From Gracilimonas sp031581265 (GTDB lineage: Bacteria > Bacteroidota > Rhodothermia > Balneolales > Balneolaceae): DNA of 64,000 nt. Of this stretch, positions 8,182-16,112 are shown one piece after another; the stretch's first letter is position 1; each line of letters starts with the position of its first letter. The stretch is from the NCBI RefSeq assembly GCF_031581265.1, contig NZ_JAVLBQ010000011.1:14892-78891 (forward strand), given 5' to 3'. Under the pieces are notes generated by a model that ran no database searches, was not told the DNA's origin, and saw only the letters and a list, made by a program, of their open reading frames with translations. A program made the position numbers and the translations under genes.

Positions 8182-9264
8182 ATGAAAAGAATATTATCTC
8201 TACTAACTATTGCAATTTTTGTAGCGTCTTGCCAGCAATCACCTAAGCAGGTGACCTTAAACTGGTCTGAAGCGGAGCCACTACCCATGCCGATTTCAAA
8301 CAATGCTGTTACTTCAACAGTTATTGATGGCAATCCCTACCTTTATACATTCCTGGGACTTGAAAGCGGAAAATCCTATGAGGATGTAAGCGACTTTGCT
8401 GCTCGTTACAATGTAGAAAATGAAACCTGGGAAGAAATTTCAGGGGTTCCTGACGAAATTGGCCGATTGGGCAGTACCACAGAAATGGTAAACGGCAACA
8501 TCTACATTTTCGGCGGATATACCGTAGCTGAAGACGGAAGTGAAGTTTCTACCCACGAGGTATTCAAATACAATCCTGCTGATAGCTCTTATGAGCAAGT
8601 AGCCAATATGCTATTGCCGGTTGAAGATGCCGTTTCCCTGGTCTATCAGGACCGTTATATTTACCTGGTAAGCGGTTGGACTAATACTAATAATGTTTCC
8701 AATGTTCAGGTTTATGATACCCAAACCAACTCTTGGGAACATGCCACTCCTTATCCGGGACCTCCTGTATTTGGTCATGCAGGTGGAATTGTTGGAAACA
8801 CTATGATTCTTTCTGATGGTGTACAGGCTATCGTTGATGAAGGCGAGCGCATCTTTAATATGTCTCCCGGAAGTATCAAAGGGGAGATTAACGCCGAAGA
8901 CCCAACTGAAATCACATGGACCCGAATTAATAAGCATCCCGGAAATGCTCGCTATAGAATGGCTGCAATAGGTATTGAAAGCCCGGTTGAAATGGTAGTT
9001 TTTGTGGGCGGTTCTACTAATCCATACAACTATAATGGCATTGGTTATAACCTCCGACCTTCCACTCCTGAAAATACCGTATTTGCCTACCGTTTAGATA
9101 CCGAAGAGTGGGTTGAATTAGGAGCTCAACCGACTCCAAGCATGGACCATCGAGGCATTGCCAAAGCTAATGGTGAATATTATATTATTGGCGGAATGTT
9201 AAATAATCAGCAAGTAACTGACATGGTTCAGAAATTTACTGTGGAGCTTGAGCCGGCGAATTAA
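8182..9264 (+). CDS. Kelch-repeat (galactose-oxidase-like) lipoprotein
   Basis: 360 aa. The signal sequence ends in a lipobox (VASC, then QQSPKQ). The body contains repeated blades with the kelch pattern: a hydrophobic IYIFGG or IYLVSG segment, then W about 20 residues later. These form a beta-propeller of probably six blades. Such propellers bind carbohydrates or proteins, and some are mutarotases (NanM); no catalytic residue can be assigned here. It is transcribed alone, divergent from the SDR operon, and ends at a strong terminator. Confidence 0.8.
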   Translation: MKRILSLLTIAIFVASCQQSPKQVTLNWSEAEPLPMPISNNAVTSTVIDGNPYLYTFLGLESGKSYEDVSDFAARYNVENETWEEISGVPDEIGRLGSTTEMVNGNIYIFGGYTVAEDGSEVSTHEVFKYNPADSSYEQVANMLLPVEDAVSLVYQDRYIYLVSGWTNTNNVSNVQVYDTQTNSWEHATPYPGPPVFGHAGGIVGNTMILSDGVQAIVDEGERIFNMSPGSIKGEINAEDPTEITWTRINKHPGNARYRMAAIGIESPVEMVVFVGGSTNPYNYNGIGYNLRPSTPENTVFAYRLDTEEWVELGAQPTPSMDHRGIAKANGEYYIIGGMLNNQQVTDMVQKFTVELEPAN

Positions 9265-9293
9265 GCTCTCCTATTTAATTTGAGTTTTAAGAG

Positions 9294-9329
9294 AAAGCGA
9301 AAGGTTAATAGCCTTTCGCTTTTTTTTTT
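9294..9329 (+). terminator. Rho-independent terminator after the kelch gene
   Basis: Arms AGCGAAAGG (9296-9304) and CCTTTCGCT (9312-9320) are perfectly complementary around a seven-base loop and are followed by nine Ts. Confidence 0.9.
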
Positions 9330-9377
9330 GTTTTTAGATGTGAATTGGGTGGGTATAGTTTAGACTTCTAACCCTTA

Positions 9378-9447
9378 GCAACAGGACCCTTTCTCTGTCT
9401 CTTTCCCTAACCTCGTTATCACTCCGCCAGGGAAAGAGGACGCCTTG
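9378..9447. repeat. Dispersed hairpin repeat B, copy 1
   Basis: The segment from GGACCCTTTCTCTGTC to the end of the block recurs in inverted orientation at about 62560-62625. The core is a hairpin with arms TCTTTCCCT and AGGGAAAGA. Related hairpins (CTTTCCCCTT / AAGGGGAAAG followed by GACAGAAAGGGGTC) lie inside repeat A at 52.96 and 54.96 kb. No coding potential. Confidence 0.7.
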
Positions 9448-9470
9448 GTGAATTTTTTAGTCGGTTACCC

Positions 9471-9560
9471 TCGTTACACTCGTTGTGGCGGCTCCGCTCC
9501 GCAATGGGTGCAGGAGACTCCGCCTCAAATTATTAGAAATTTCTCCGGCTGAACCATGAT
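9471..9560. repeat. Dispersed repeat C, copy 1
   Basis: The stretch around GGCTCCGCTCCGCAATG, then CTCCGCCTCAAA and CCGGCT, is matched at 15957-16045 in the same orientation with about 70-80 % identity. It fills most of the gap between the kelch gene and the M28 peptidase gene. No ORF of note. Confidence 0.6.
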
Positions 9561-9749
9561 TTATTGGATTAAGCGATGTGCTTGATTTATCCCACTCCAT
9601 CATAGAAATCCTCCCATCAAGAAAATCATGGTTAAACATGCTGCTATTACAAGATTCGTTGATCGGAGCATTATACAAAACCATCCTTTTATTGTTCCGC
9701 ATTTGTGCATTATCTTCCTTCTACATTTCCGATAACAAATTCACACTGT

Positions 9750-11399
9750 ATGAAATCTTCATTTGTCCTTCTAACCATTTTATTACTTTTAGCCGGCTGC
9801 CAAAGTCCTGCTGAAAAAGCGGCTCAATCCATCGAAAAAGAAGCTATGCTTCAGCATATTGAAACCCTGTCCGATGATGACTTTATGGGTCGAGCAACTG
9901 GGACAGAAGGTGAAGAAATGACCGTCGAATATTTGGTTGAACAGTTTGAAGAAATGGGTGCTCAGCCCGGTGTAAATGGAGAACGTTATGTGCAGGAATT
10001 TCCACTTCTGGGTCAGCAAACTTCTAACGCTGAGATGTCGGTTTCTACTGATGGACGCACCCCTTTCGCTCTTCAATATTTTGATGAATTCATGGCCTGG
10101 CCGGCAAATCAGGCAGAACGAGTGGAGGTCGAGAACGCAGAATTGGTGTATGTAGGGTATGGAATTCAGGCTCCGGAAGAGCAGTGGGATGATTATAAAG
10201 ACATGGATATGTCCGGCAAAATCCTGGTTTTCAAAAACAACGATCCGGAATATGACCCCGAACTTTTTGCCGGCAATGCACGACTCTATTACGGACGCTA
10301 TGATTACAAATACGAAAAAGCCAAAGAACTGGGAGCTTTAGGGGCCATCATCATTCATACCGATGAGACAGCCGGTTATGGCTGGAATGTCGTTTCTAAT
10401 AGCTGGAGTCGCGAGCGGTTTACACTTAAAGGAGAGGGAGATACCTCAAATTCCCCAACCAAATTTAATGGCTGGATGACCTACCAAACTTCTCAGCTAC
10501 TTTTTGAGGAAGCGGGATTGAATTTGGAGGAACAGATGGAAGCAGCCGACAGTCCTGATTTTGAACCGGTTGAACTTAGCGGAGTCCGAATGAATGTCAG
10601 CATGAATGCCGATTACCGTGAAATCATGGCCAAAAACGTAATCGCTGAAATTAAAGGCAGTGACGAAAATATCAATGACGAATACTTGCTGCTTACGGCA
10701 CATCATGACCATTTGGGTATCACAACGCCCATTGAGGCCGACTCCATCAACAACGGTGCTTCCGATAATGCCGCCGGGGTAAGTGCTTTGCTGGAAATGA
10801 TGGAGGCCTATAAATCCATTCAGGGCGAAATTGAACGAAGCGTACTGGCCGTGGTGGTTGGTGCGGAAGAAGTGGGCTTACTGGGATCTCAGTATTGGGC
10901 ACAAAACCCCACCGTGGAGCCGGGCAAAGTTACGGCCAACATCAACCTGGATGGTATGAATGTATATGGGGAAACGCAGGATGTAGTGGTAGTTGGATAT
11001 GGCCGCACCACGCTCAGCGATTTACTGGAAGAAGAAGCTGCCAAACAAGGCCGAACCGTTAAACCGGATCCTTATCCCGAGCGAGGCTATTTCTACCGGT
11101 CTGATCATTTTAATATGGCCAAAGTGGGAATACCTGCAATTTTCCCAAATCCGGGAACGGAATATATTGGGAAGGGTGAAGACTTTTTAGCCCTGCGAGA
11201 CAGTGTTGCCGATGCCAACTATCATACCGTAAATGATGAGATCAATGAATACTGGGATTTAGCCGGAGCCGAACTCGATACCCGCCTCTTTTTCATGACC
11301 GGCTTCAGAGCCCTTAATGCCCCCGAACTCCAGTCCTGGAAACCGGGCGATGAATTTGAAGCCAAGAGACTTGAGATGCTGGACCAGGTGGCACAGTAA
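9750..11399 (+). CDS. Exported M28-family zinc aminopeptidase with PA domain (lipoprotein)
   Basis: 549 aa from the ATG at 9750, which gives a clean signal sequence and lipobox (LLAGC, then QSPAEKA); the upstream TTG frame is rejected. A protease-associated domain lies around residues 130-270. The metallo-catalytic domain shows the full co-catalytic zinc set: H in TAHHDH, D in GASDNAAG, EE in GAEEVGLLG, D in NINLDG, and a late H in the segment YHTVNDE. The product would release N-terminal residues from peptides at the cell surface or in the periplasm. It is transcribed alone. Confidence 0.88.
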   Translation: MKSSFVLLTILLLLAGCQSPAEKAAQSIEKEAMLQHIETLSDDDFMGRATGTEGEEMTVEYLVEQFEEMGAQPGVNGERYVQEFPLLGQQTSNAEMSVSTDGRTPFALQYFDEFMAWPANQAERVEVENAELVYVGYGIQAPEEQWDDYKDMDMSGKILVFKNNDPEYDPELFAGNARLYYGRYDYKYEKAKELGALGAIIIHTDETAGYGWNVVSNSWSRERFTLKGEGDTSNSPTKFNGWMTYQTSQLLFEEAGLNLEEQMEAADSPDFEPVELSGVRMNVSMNADYREIMAKNVIAEIKGSDENINDEYLLLTAHHDHLGITTPIEADSINNGASDNAAGVSALLEMMEAYKSIQGEIERSVLAVVVGAEEVGLLGSQYWAQNPTVEPGKVTANINLDGMNVYGETQDVVVVGYGRTTLSDLLEEEAAKQGRTVKPDPYPERGYFYRSDHFNMAKVGIPAIFPNPGTEYIGKGEDFLALRDSVADANYHTVNDEINEYWDLAGAELDTRLFFMTGFRALNAPELQSWKPGDEFEAKRLEMLDQVAQ

Positions 11400-11406
11400 T
11401 AAAAGA

Positions 11407-11545
11407 ATCTCTGTTGTCACTCTGAGCGCATCATAATTTTCAAATACTTCCGATGTATAACGCGAAGAGTCTCAAACTAAGCATAACATCATAGCTAATT
11501 CATGCTTTGAGATCCTGTTCCATGATTATAGCGGCTTCGCTTTCG
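11407..11545. repeat. Degenerate Bacteroidota-type intergenic repeat
   Basis: The string GTCACTCTGAGCGCATC, then CGAAGAGTCTC and TTTGAGATCCTGTTCC, resembles short intergenic repeats common in this group of bacteria. The CGAAGAGTCTC part and the GAGATCC part could pair imperfectly. A similar sequence (GTCATCCCGCACGC ... GCGGGATCTCCC) lies at about 50627-50667. No ORF is present between the peptidase and the DsbA-like gene. Confidence 0.4.
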
Positions 11546-11626
11546 ATTCATTCTGTAAGATTAGCCACATAATGAACATTATTCCTTTCAAATAAGTTAT
11601 TGGATTACAACAAAATAAACAGCACT

Positions 11627-12268
11627 ATGAAAATTGAAATTTGGTCGGATGTGGTTTGCCCGTTTTGTTATATCGGCAAGCGACACCTGGAAAAAGCCTT
11701 AGAACAACTCCCGGATATAGAGCCTGAAATTACCTGGAAAAGTTTCGAGGTCGACCCTAATGCGCCGGTACATTCTGATCTTGATATTTATGACACCCTC
11801 GCCAAAAAATACGGCCGCGACCGTGACTGGGCAAAGCAAATGAATGATAATATGGTTCAAATGGCCGATAAAGCCGGACTCACTTTCAACATGGACCAGG
11901 TTCAACCCACTAATTCCTTTAATGCCCATCAGCTCATTCACTTGGCCAATGAGCAGGGCAAGCAGGATGAGATGAAAGAGGCTTTGTTAAAAGCTTATTT
12001 CGAAGAAGGCAAACATGTTGGGCATAAGGAAACATTGACCGAAATTGGGAAGTCCGTCGGACTTAACAGCAAAGATATTGAAACGGTGTTGAATGAGAAT
12101 ACCTATTCAAACCAAGTGGTGAGCGACGTGGAAGAAGCTCATCGTATTGGGGTTCAGGGCGTTCCATTTTTCTATATCAACGACAAATACGGATTATCCG
12201 GTGCCCAACCGGTTGAGGTTTTTGTGGAAGCACTTACTGAGATTAATGAAGAAAAAGTGATTTCTTAG
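11627..12268 (+). CDS. DsbA-family oxidoreductase, FrnE-like
   Basis: 213 aa from the ATG at 11627; the longer TTG frame adds an unlikely tail. The thioredoxin-fold active site CPFC is at residues 13-16 in SDVVCPFCYIGKRHLEKAL, followed by the helical insert and the QGVPFFYINDKYGLSGAQP cis-Pro region, which is diagnostic of the FrnE branch. There is no signal peptide, so it is cytoplasmic. FrnE proteins act as thiol-disulfide oxidoreductases and are linked to stress tolerance. It is monocistronic. Confidence 0.9.
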   Translation: MKIEIWSDVVCPFCYIGKRHLEKALEQLPDIEPEITWKSFEVDPNAPVHSDLDIYDTLAKKYGRDRDWAKQMNDNMVQMADKAGLTFNMDQVQPTNSFNAHQLIHLANEQGKQDEMKEALLKAYFEEGKHVGHKETLTEIGKSVGLNSKDIETVLNENTYSNQVVSDVEEAHRIGVQGVPFFYINDKYGLSGAQPVEVFVEALTEINEEKVIS

Positions 12269-12324
12269 TTTCAATACAAATAAATATGAATTTGAAATAA
12301 GCTTTAAGAAATTTTCATCCTTTT

Positions 12325-12690
12325 AGATGTTAGATAATTGGAATTGGAAACTATTTTAAGTGAGAGGATACCCTGAAAGGGTTACATATGAATAGCCCCG
12401 TCCGCAGGGCGGGGTAAATGGGTTCAACTAAAAAACCCAAGGCTCGTTGGTTTCAACGTTGAGTTGGGTTTCGCAGGGTTGCGGCAAGACAGTCCTAAAA
12501 GAAATGGTTGCCCAAGCTTCGTTAACCCACAGATGTTAAAATCACCTTTCGGGCGAAGCTTTGTTTTTTATTCTACTAATTTACCCCGGACTGCTTCCAT
12601 GCTGTCGCATTTCATTGTCCGGGGCTATTCATATGTGGTCCTTTCAGGACCTTTTAATTGCAAAAACTGTCCTCGAATTATCTAACATCT
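12325..12690. mobile_element. Palindromic repeat pair (REP/MITE-like) with 15-bp terminal inverted repeats
   Basis: Perfect 15-bp terminal inverted repeats AGATGTTAGATAATT lie at 12325-12339 and 12676-12690. Inside them are two inverted copies of a roughly 100-base unit (12325-12419 and 12579-12690). Both copies share CATATGAATAGCCCCG and a hairpin with the loop GAA; its stem is ACCCT/AGGGT in one copy and GGTCCT/AGGACC in the other, so pairing is kept although the bases changed. The GC stems also differ but pair. The centre (12420-12578) has a further hairpin built from AACCCAA and TTGGGTT. No transposase is encoded. Confidence 0.7.
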
Positions 12691-12799
12691 ACAAAAGTGA
12701 TAACCAACATTCATTATTTGCAAACTTTATAACTCAAAAATTGCTGAATAAAGCTTTTTAAGCTAGATTTTAATACTAACTCAAACAATTTATAGGATT

Positions 12800-13939
12800 A
12801 TGAAAAACGTATTAATTACACTATTTGCAGTCGCACTTTTCGCTGCCTGCAGTACTTCTGATACCACAGAAAATGCTGCTTTTGTTACCATGTTGGGCAG
12901 CGACACCCTGGCGGTTGAGCAATTTCAAAAAACAGATACCAGTATTGCCGCCCAAGTCATTTTGCGAAGTCCCGAAACCAGGTTCTCTACGTATCTGCTT
13001 GATTGGGATGAAAATGGCGGTATCGAGGAAATGGCCCGCACCGATTATCCGGCCTCAACAGGTTTTGCCGGGGAAGGGAATATTGTTCAAACGATTATCA
13101 GAGATGGTGACAGCCTGAATATTGAAATTACTCGCGATGAGGAGCGCATTTCCTATAAAGCTCCTTACGAAGAAGGCGTACTTCCATTCATTGACATGGT
13201 ACACTGGCCATTTGAAATCGCCTTTAATAATGCCGTGGAAACCGGACAGGATACGGTAAATCAGCCGTTATTAAGCGGAAAGCGTATTTCTAACTTTGTC
13301 ATTGCAGCTATTGAGGGAGATTCCATGACTATCCGTCATCCGTTTCGTGGAGTGATGGGAGTGAACGTAAGTCCCGAAGGCAACCTCGAACACCTTGATG
13401 CCGGCCTGACTACCCGGAAACTGAAAGTGTACCGCCACGATGCTCTTGATATGGATGCTTTAAGTGAACGTTTTTCTTCTAATCCCATTGGGGAATTATC
13501 CGGTGCTGTCAGTACGGAGTTTTCTTTTGGCGGAACCAATTTCAGAGTGGATTACGGTTCACCTAAAAAGCGGGATCGGGTACTCTTTGGAAATATTGTT
13601 CCCTACGGTGAAGTTTGGAGAACCGGTGCAAATCGCGCCACCCACTTTTATACATCCAATGATTTAACCTTTGGAGACCTTGAAGTGCCGGCCGGAGAAT
13701 ATACGCTATTCACTATCCCGGAAGAAGATGGCGGCACGCTGATTATTAACAGCGAAACCGGACAAAATGGAAATTCTTATGATGAAAGTCAGGACCTTGG
13801 CCGGGTTTCAATGAACGTTAACACCAAGGAAGATGTAACGGAAGCCTTCACCATCACGGTAGAAGAAACCGATGAAGGCGGACGAATTAACCTGATTTGG
13901 GGAAATACCGTTTATTACCGGGATTTTGAGATCCACTAA
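12800..13939 (+). CDS. DUF2911 lipoprotein
   Basis: 379 aa. The signal sequence ends in a lipobox (FAAC, then STSDTTEN). The C-terminal 140 residues are a DUF2911 domain, recognised by VDYGSPKKRDR, GEVWRTGANRATH and VPAGEYTLFTIP. The N-terminal half is beta-rich and unfamiliar. DUF2911 proteins are widespread in Bacteroidota and of unknown function. It stands alone between the palindromic element and a strong terminator. Confidence 0.82.
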   Translation: MKNVLITLFAVALFAACSTSDTTENAAFVTMLGSDTLAVEQFQKTDTSIAAQVILRSPETRFSTYLLDWDENGGIEEMARTDYPASTGFAGEGNIVQTIIRDGDSLNIEITRDEERISYKAPYEEGVLPFIDMVHWPFEIAFNNAVETGQDTVNQPLLSGKRISNFVIAAIEGDSMTIRHPFRGVMGVNVSPEGNLEHLDAGLTTRKLKVYRHDALDMDALSERFSSNPIGELSGAVSTEFSFGGTNFRVDYGSPKKRDRVLFGNIVPYGEVWRTGANRATHFYTSNDLTFGDLEVPAGEYTLFTIPEEDGGTLIINSETGQNGNSYDESQDLGRVSMNVNTKEDVTEAFTITVEETDEGGRINLIWGNTVYYRDFEIH

Positions 13940-13962
13940 CGATTTGTAATGCATCCATAATT

Positions 13963-13998
13963 AAGCCCTTTGAACTTGACGGTTCAAAGGGCTTTTTT
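13963..13998 (+). terminator. Rho-independent terminator after the DUF2911 gene
   Basis: Arms AAGCCCTTTGAAC and GTTCAAAGGGCTT are perfectly complementary around a six-base loop, and six Ts follow the GC part of the stem. Confidence 0.9.
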
Positions 13999-14062
13999 GT
14001 TTTGACAAAAGTGTAACTTCTTTTACCTGTTTTTCCGTATGCAGATTAAAAAATTGACCGCC

Positions 14063-15940
14063 ATGAAACGTATTATCACTTTCTTCTTTCTTTTAGGATG
14101 CTTCCTGTTAACCAATACAGCCTTTGGGCAAACCCATCCCGCTTTTGATCAGGAACAAAGAACCGCTCTTTTAGACACCCTTGAAAAAGTGAGAACGGAT
14201 CTCGGCATCCCCGGAATTGGAATCGCTTTGGTTGCCGGTGATTCTGTGGCATGGTCGGGCGGTGTGGGTTTCGCAAACACAGAAACCCAACAACCGGTGA
14301 CGGCTTCAACTATGTTTCGGGCCGGGTCGGTATCCAAAACCTTTGTGGCTTTGGCTATCATGAAGTTGGCAGAAGAGGGAAAGATTTCTCTGGACAGCAA
14401 CGTGTCTGACATTGCCCCTGAAGTGGAGATCAACAATGCCTGGAGTGATGAAGCGCACATCAAAGTTGCCCATCTTTTGGAGCACACCGCCGGTTTCGAC
14501 GACATGCACTTCAGTATGGTGCATAACTATGAAGATGACTATCTCTTTCCCCTTAACGAAGCCTTTGACGAAAACCCTAAGGCTTTCAAGTCACGCTGGA
14601 AGCCGGGCACCCGATACGCGTATTCAAACCCGGGCTATGCCCTCGCAGGATACCTTGTTGAAAAAGTGACGGGGGAAACTTTTGAGGAATACGTTCAACG
14701 GGAAATCCTTAATCCTCTTGGAATGAATAATTCAAGTTTCTTAAAAACAGATGAAGTTGTTTCGGAACTGGCCATGGGATATTTGGGAGAGAATAAAGAA
14801 GCACTCTACCAAAACATTTACTATCGCCCGGCCGGGGCCTTACATACCAGTCCTGAGGAATTAGCGAAGCTGGTTCGCTTTTTGCAAAATCCGAACGATT
14901 CAAATCTTGCTTTTGCAACCGACTCTCTTATCCAGCGCATGGAGTATCCGAAAACCACATTGGCTGCTAAAAAGGGATTAAGAAACGGGTATGGCTTAGG
15001 GATTTCCACCACAGAAAACAAAGGCTTTATCTGGCACGGACATGATGGGGGTATTGATGGGTTCGTCAGCTCTTATGCATATAGCGATGATCCTGAAATC
15101 GGTTTTGTGATTCTTATTAACTCCACGGGAGGAAGTTTTATGACTCCGGTGAGGAACATCATCCGGGATTTTATGCTTCAGGATTCGGAGCCTATGGACA
15201 AAATCACAGATGAACCCCAGCCTGAACTGTACCGCGAATTTTCCGGCTATTATCGTGCTGCCAATCCCCGAAATCAACTGCTTGGCTTTTTAACGTACCT
15301 GTTTGAAGGACGGAATTTCAGCGTCCAAGATGATACGCTCTATTCACAGGGCTTTTTACAAGCCGAGGTTCCTTTAGTTCCGGCCGGTGAGCAACTGCTC
15401 AGAAATGAAAACCGCCACACTGCCAATGCCATTTTGATGGAAAGTGAAGATCTCGGAAAGGCTATTCAGATTGATAATATCTTTTATCAAAAAGATTCGC
15501 CGGTAAAAATTTACCTTGCCCGACTCGGTTTCTTTTGGAGTTTCTTTGTGATTGGCCTTGTCGGTCTTGTGAGTCTTTTTTGGTTGCCGTTTGAGCTGTA
15601 TCGACTTGTCAGTTCTTCCCGGAAAGCCTTTCCTGCAATTTCTATGATTACCTTTCCCTTTTTGGCTTCGCTGTGTATACCGGCCATTATTGGGTTCGCC
15701 TACCTGCTTGAATTTCCAACCATTGGCATGGCTACTGTTCCGTCGGTCATGATTACCCTCTGTTCCTTAGGCTTTGCCGTGTTTTCCATATTAAGCGGTT
15801 ATGCTACCTATCTGGCCTTTAAAGAGGATATCTCTCGCTGGTTGTTAGGCGTTTACAGCCTGTTGTCAATCACATTGATCGGCTTTATCATTTTTATGGG
15901 CTACTGGAACCTGATTGGGATCAGGCTTTGGGTTTATTAA
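14063..15940 (+). CDS. Serine beta-lactamase-like hydrolase with C-terminal membrane segments
   Basis: 625 aa from the ATG at 14063, which exposes the signal peptide (MKRIITFFFLLGC ... AFGQ). The class C/PBP4 fold is shown by SVSK (residues 89-92), YSNPGY as the YxN motif and GHDGG as the third box. After a linker, four hydrophobic segments between about residues 495 and 620 anchor the protein in the membrane. Proteins of this shape act as D-aminopeptidases, esterases or muropeptide peptidases; most do not destroy antibiotics, so I make no resistance claim. It is monocistronic. Confidence 0.85.
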   Translation: MKRIITFFFLLGCFLLTNTAFGQTHPAFDQEQRTALLDTLEKVRTDLGIPGIGIALVAGDSVAWSGGVGFANTETQQPVTASTMFRAGSVSKTFVALAIMKLAEEGKISLDSNVSDIAPEVEINNAWSDEAHIKVAHLLEHTAGFDDMHFSMVHNYEDDYLFPLNEAFDENPKAFKSRWKPGTRYAYSNPGYALAGYLVEKVTGETFEEYVQREILNPLGMNNSSFLKTDEVVSELAMGYLGENKEALYQNIYYRPAGALHTSPEELAKLVRFLQNPNDSNLAFATDSLIQRMEYPKTTLAAKKGLRNGYGLGISTTENKGFIWHGHDGGIDGFVSSYAYSDDPEIGFVILINSTGGSFMTPVRNIIRDFMLQDSEPMDKITDEPQPELYREFSGYYRAANPRNQLLGFLTYLFEGRNFSVQDDTLYSQGFLQAEVPLVPAGEQLLRNENRHTANAILMESEDLGKAIQIDNIFYQKDSPVKIYLARLGFFWSFFVIGLVGLVSLFWLPFELYRLVSSSRKAFPAISMITFPFLASLCIPAIIGFAYLLEFPTIGMATVPSVMITLCSLGFAVFSILSGYATYLAFKEDISRWLLGVYSLLSITLIGFIIFMGYWNLIGIRLWVY

Positions 15941-15956
15941 GGTCAATGATTGTTCT

Positions 15957-16045
15957 TTATCCCTCGTTTCGGTGGCTCTGCTCCGCAATGCTTGCAGGGG
16001 GATCCGCCTCAAAATATCGGTAATGTATCCGGCTCGTTAACCAAT
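15957..16045. repeat. Dispersed repeat C, copy 2
   Basis: It matches 9471-9560 in direct orientation: GCTCTGCTCCGCAATG, then GATCCGCCTCAAAA and TATCCGGCT. It lies between the hydrolase gene and the terminator of the metalloprotease gene. Confidence 0.6.
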
Positions 16046-16053
16046 CTGATCTT

Positions 16054-16090
16054 TATAGAAAAAGCCCACGCAAAATACGTGGACTTTAAA
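16054..16090 (-). terminator. Terminator of the T9SS metalloprotease gene
   Basis: On the minus strand, arms AAAGTCCACG and CGTGGGCTTT pair with one mismatch around a seven-base loop and run into a T tract. It lies 25 bases past the stop codon of the gene ending at 16113. Confidence 0.7.
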
Positions 16091-16112
16091 GAACTGAACG
16101 TCTATTCGCTGC

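Noticed and set aside
12464..12761. Two overlapping small ORFs inside the palindromic element
   Set aside because: They run through the inverted repeat arms, have no start signal and no known domain; the pattern is explained by the repeat.
14063..15940. Beta-lactamase resistance gene
   Set aside because: The motifs show the serine-hydrolase fold, but the C-terminal membrane region and the overall shape fit peptidase/esterase relatives; resistance cannot be claimed.
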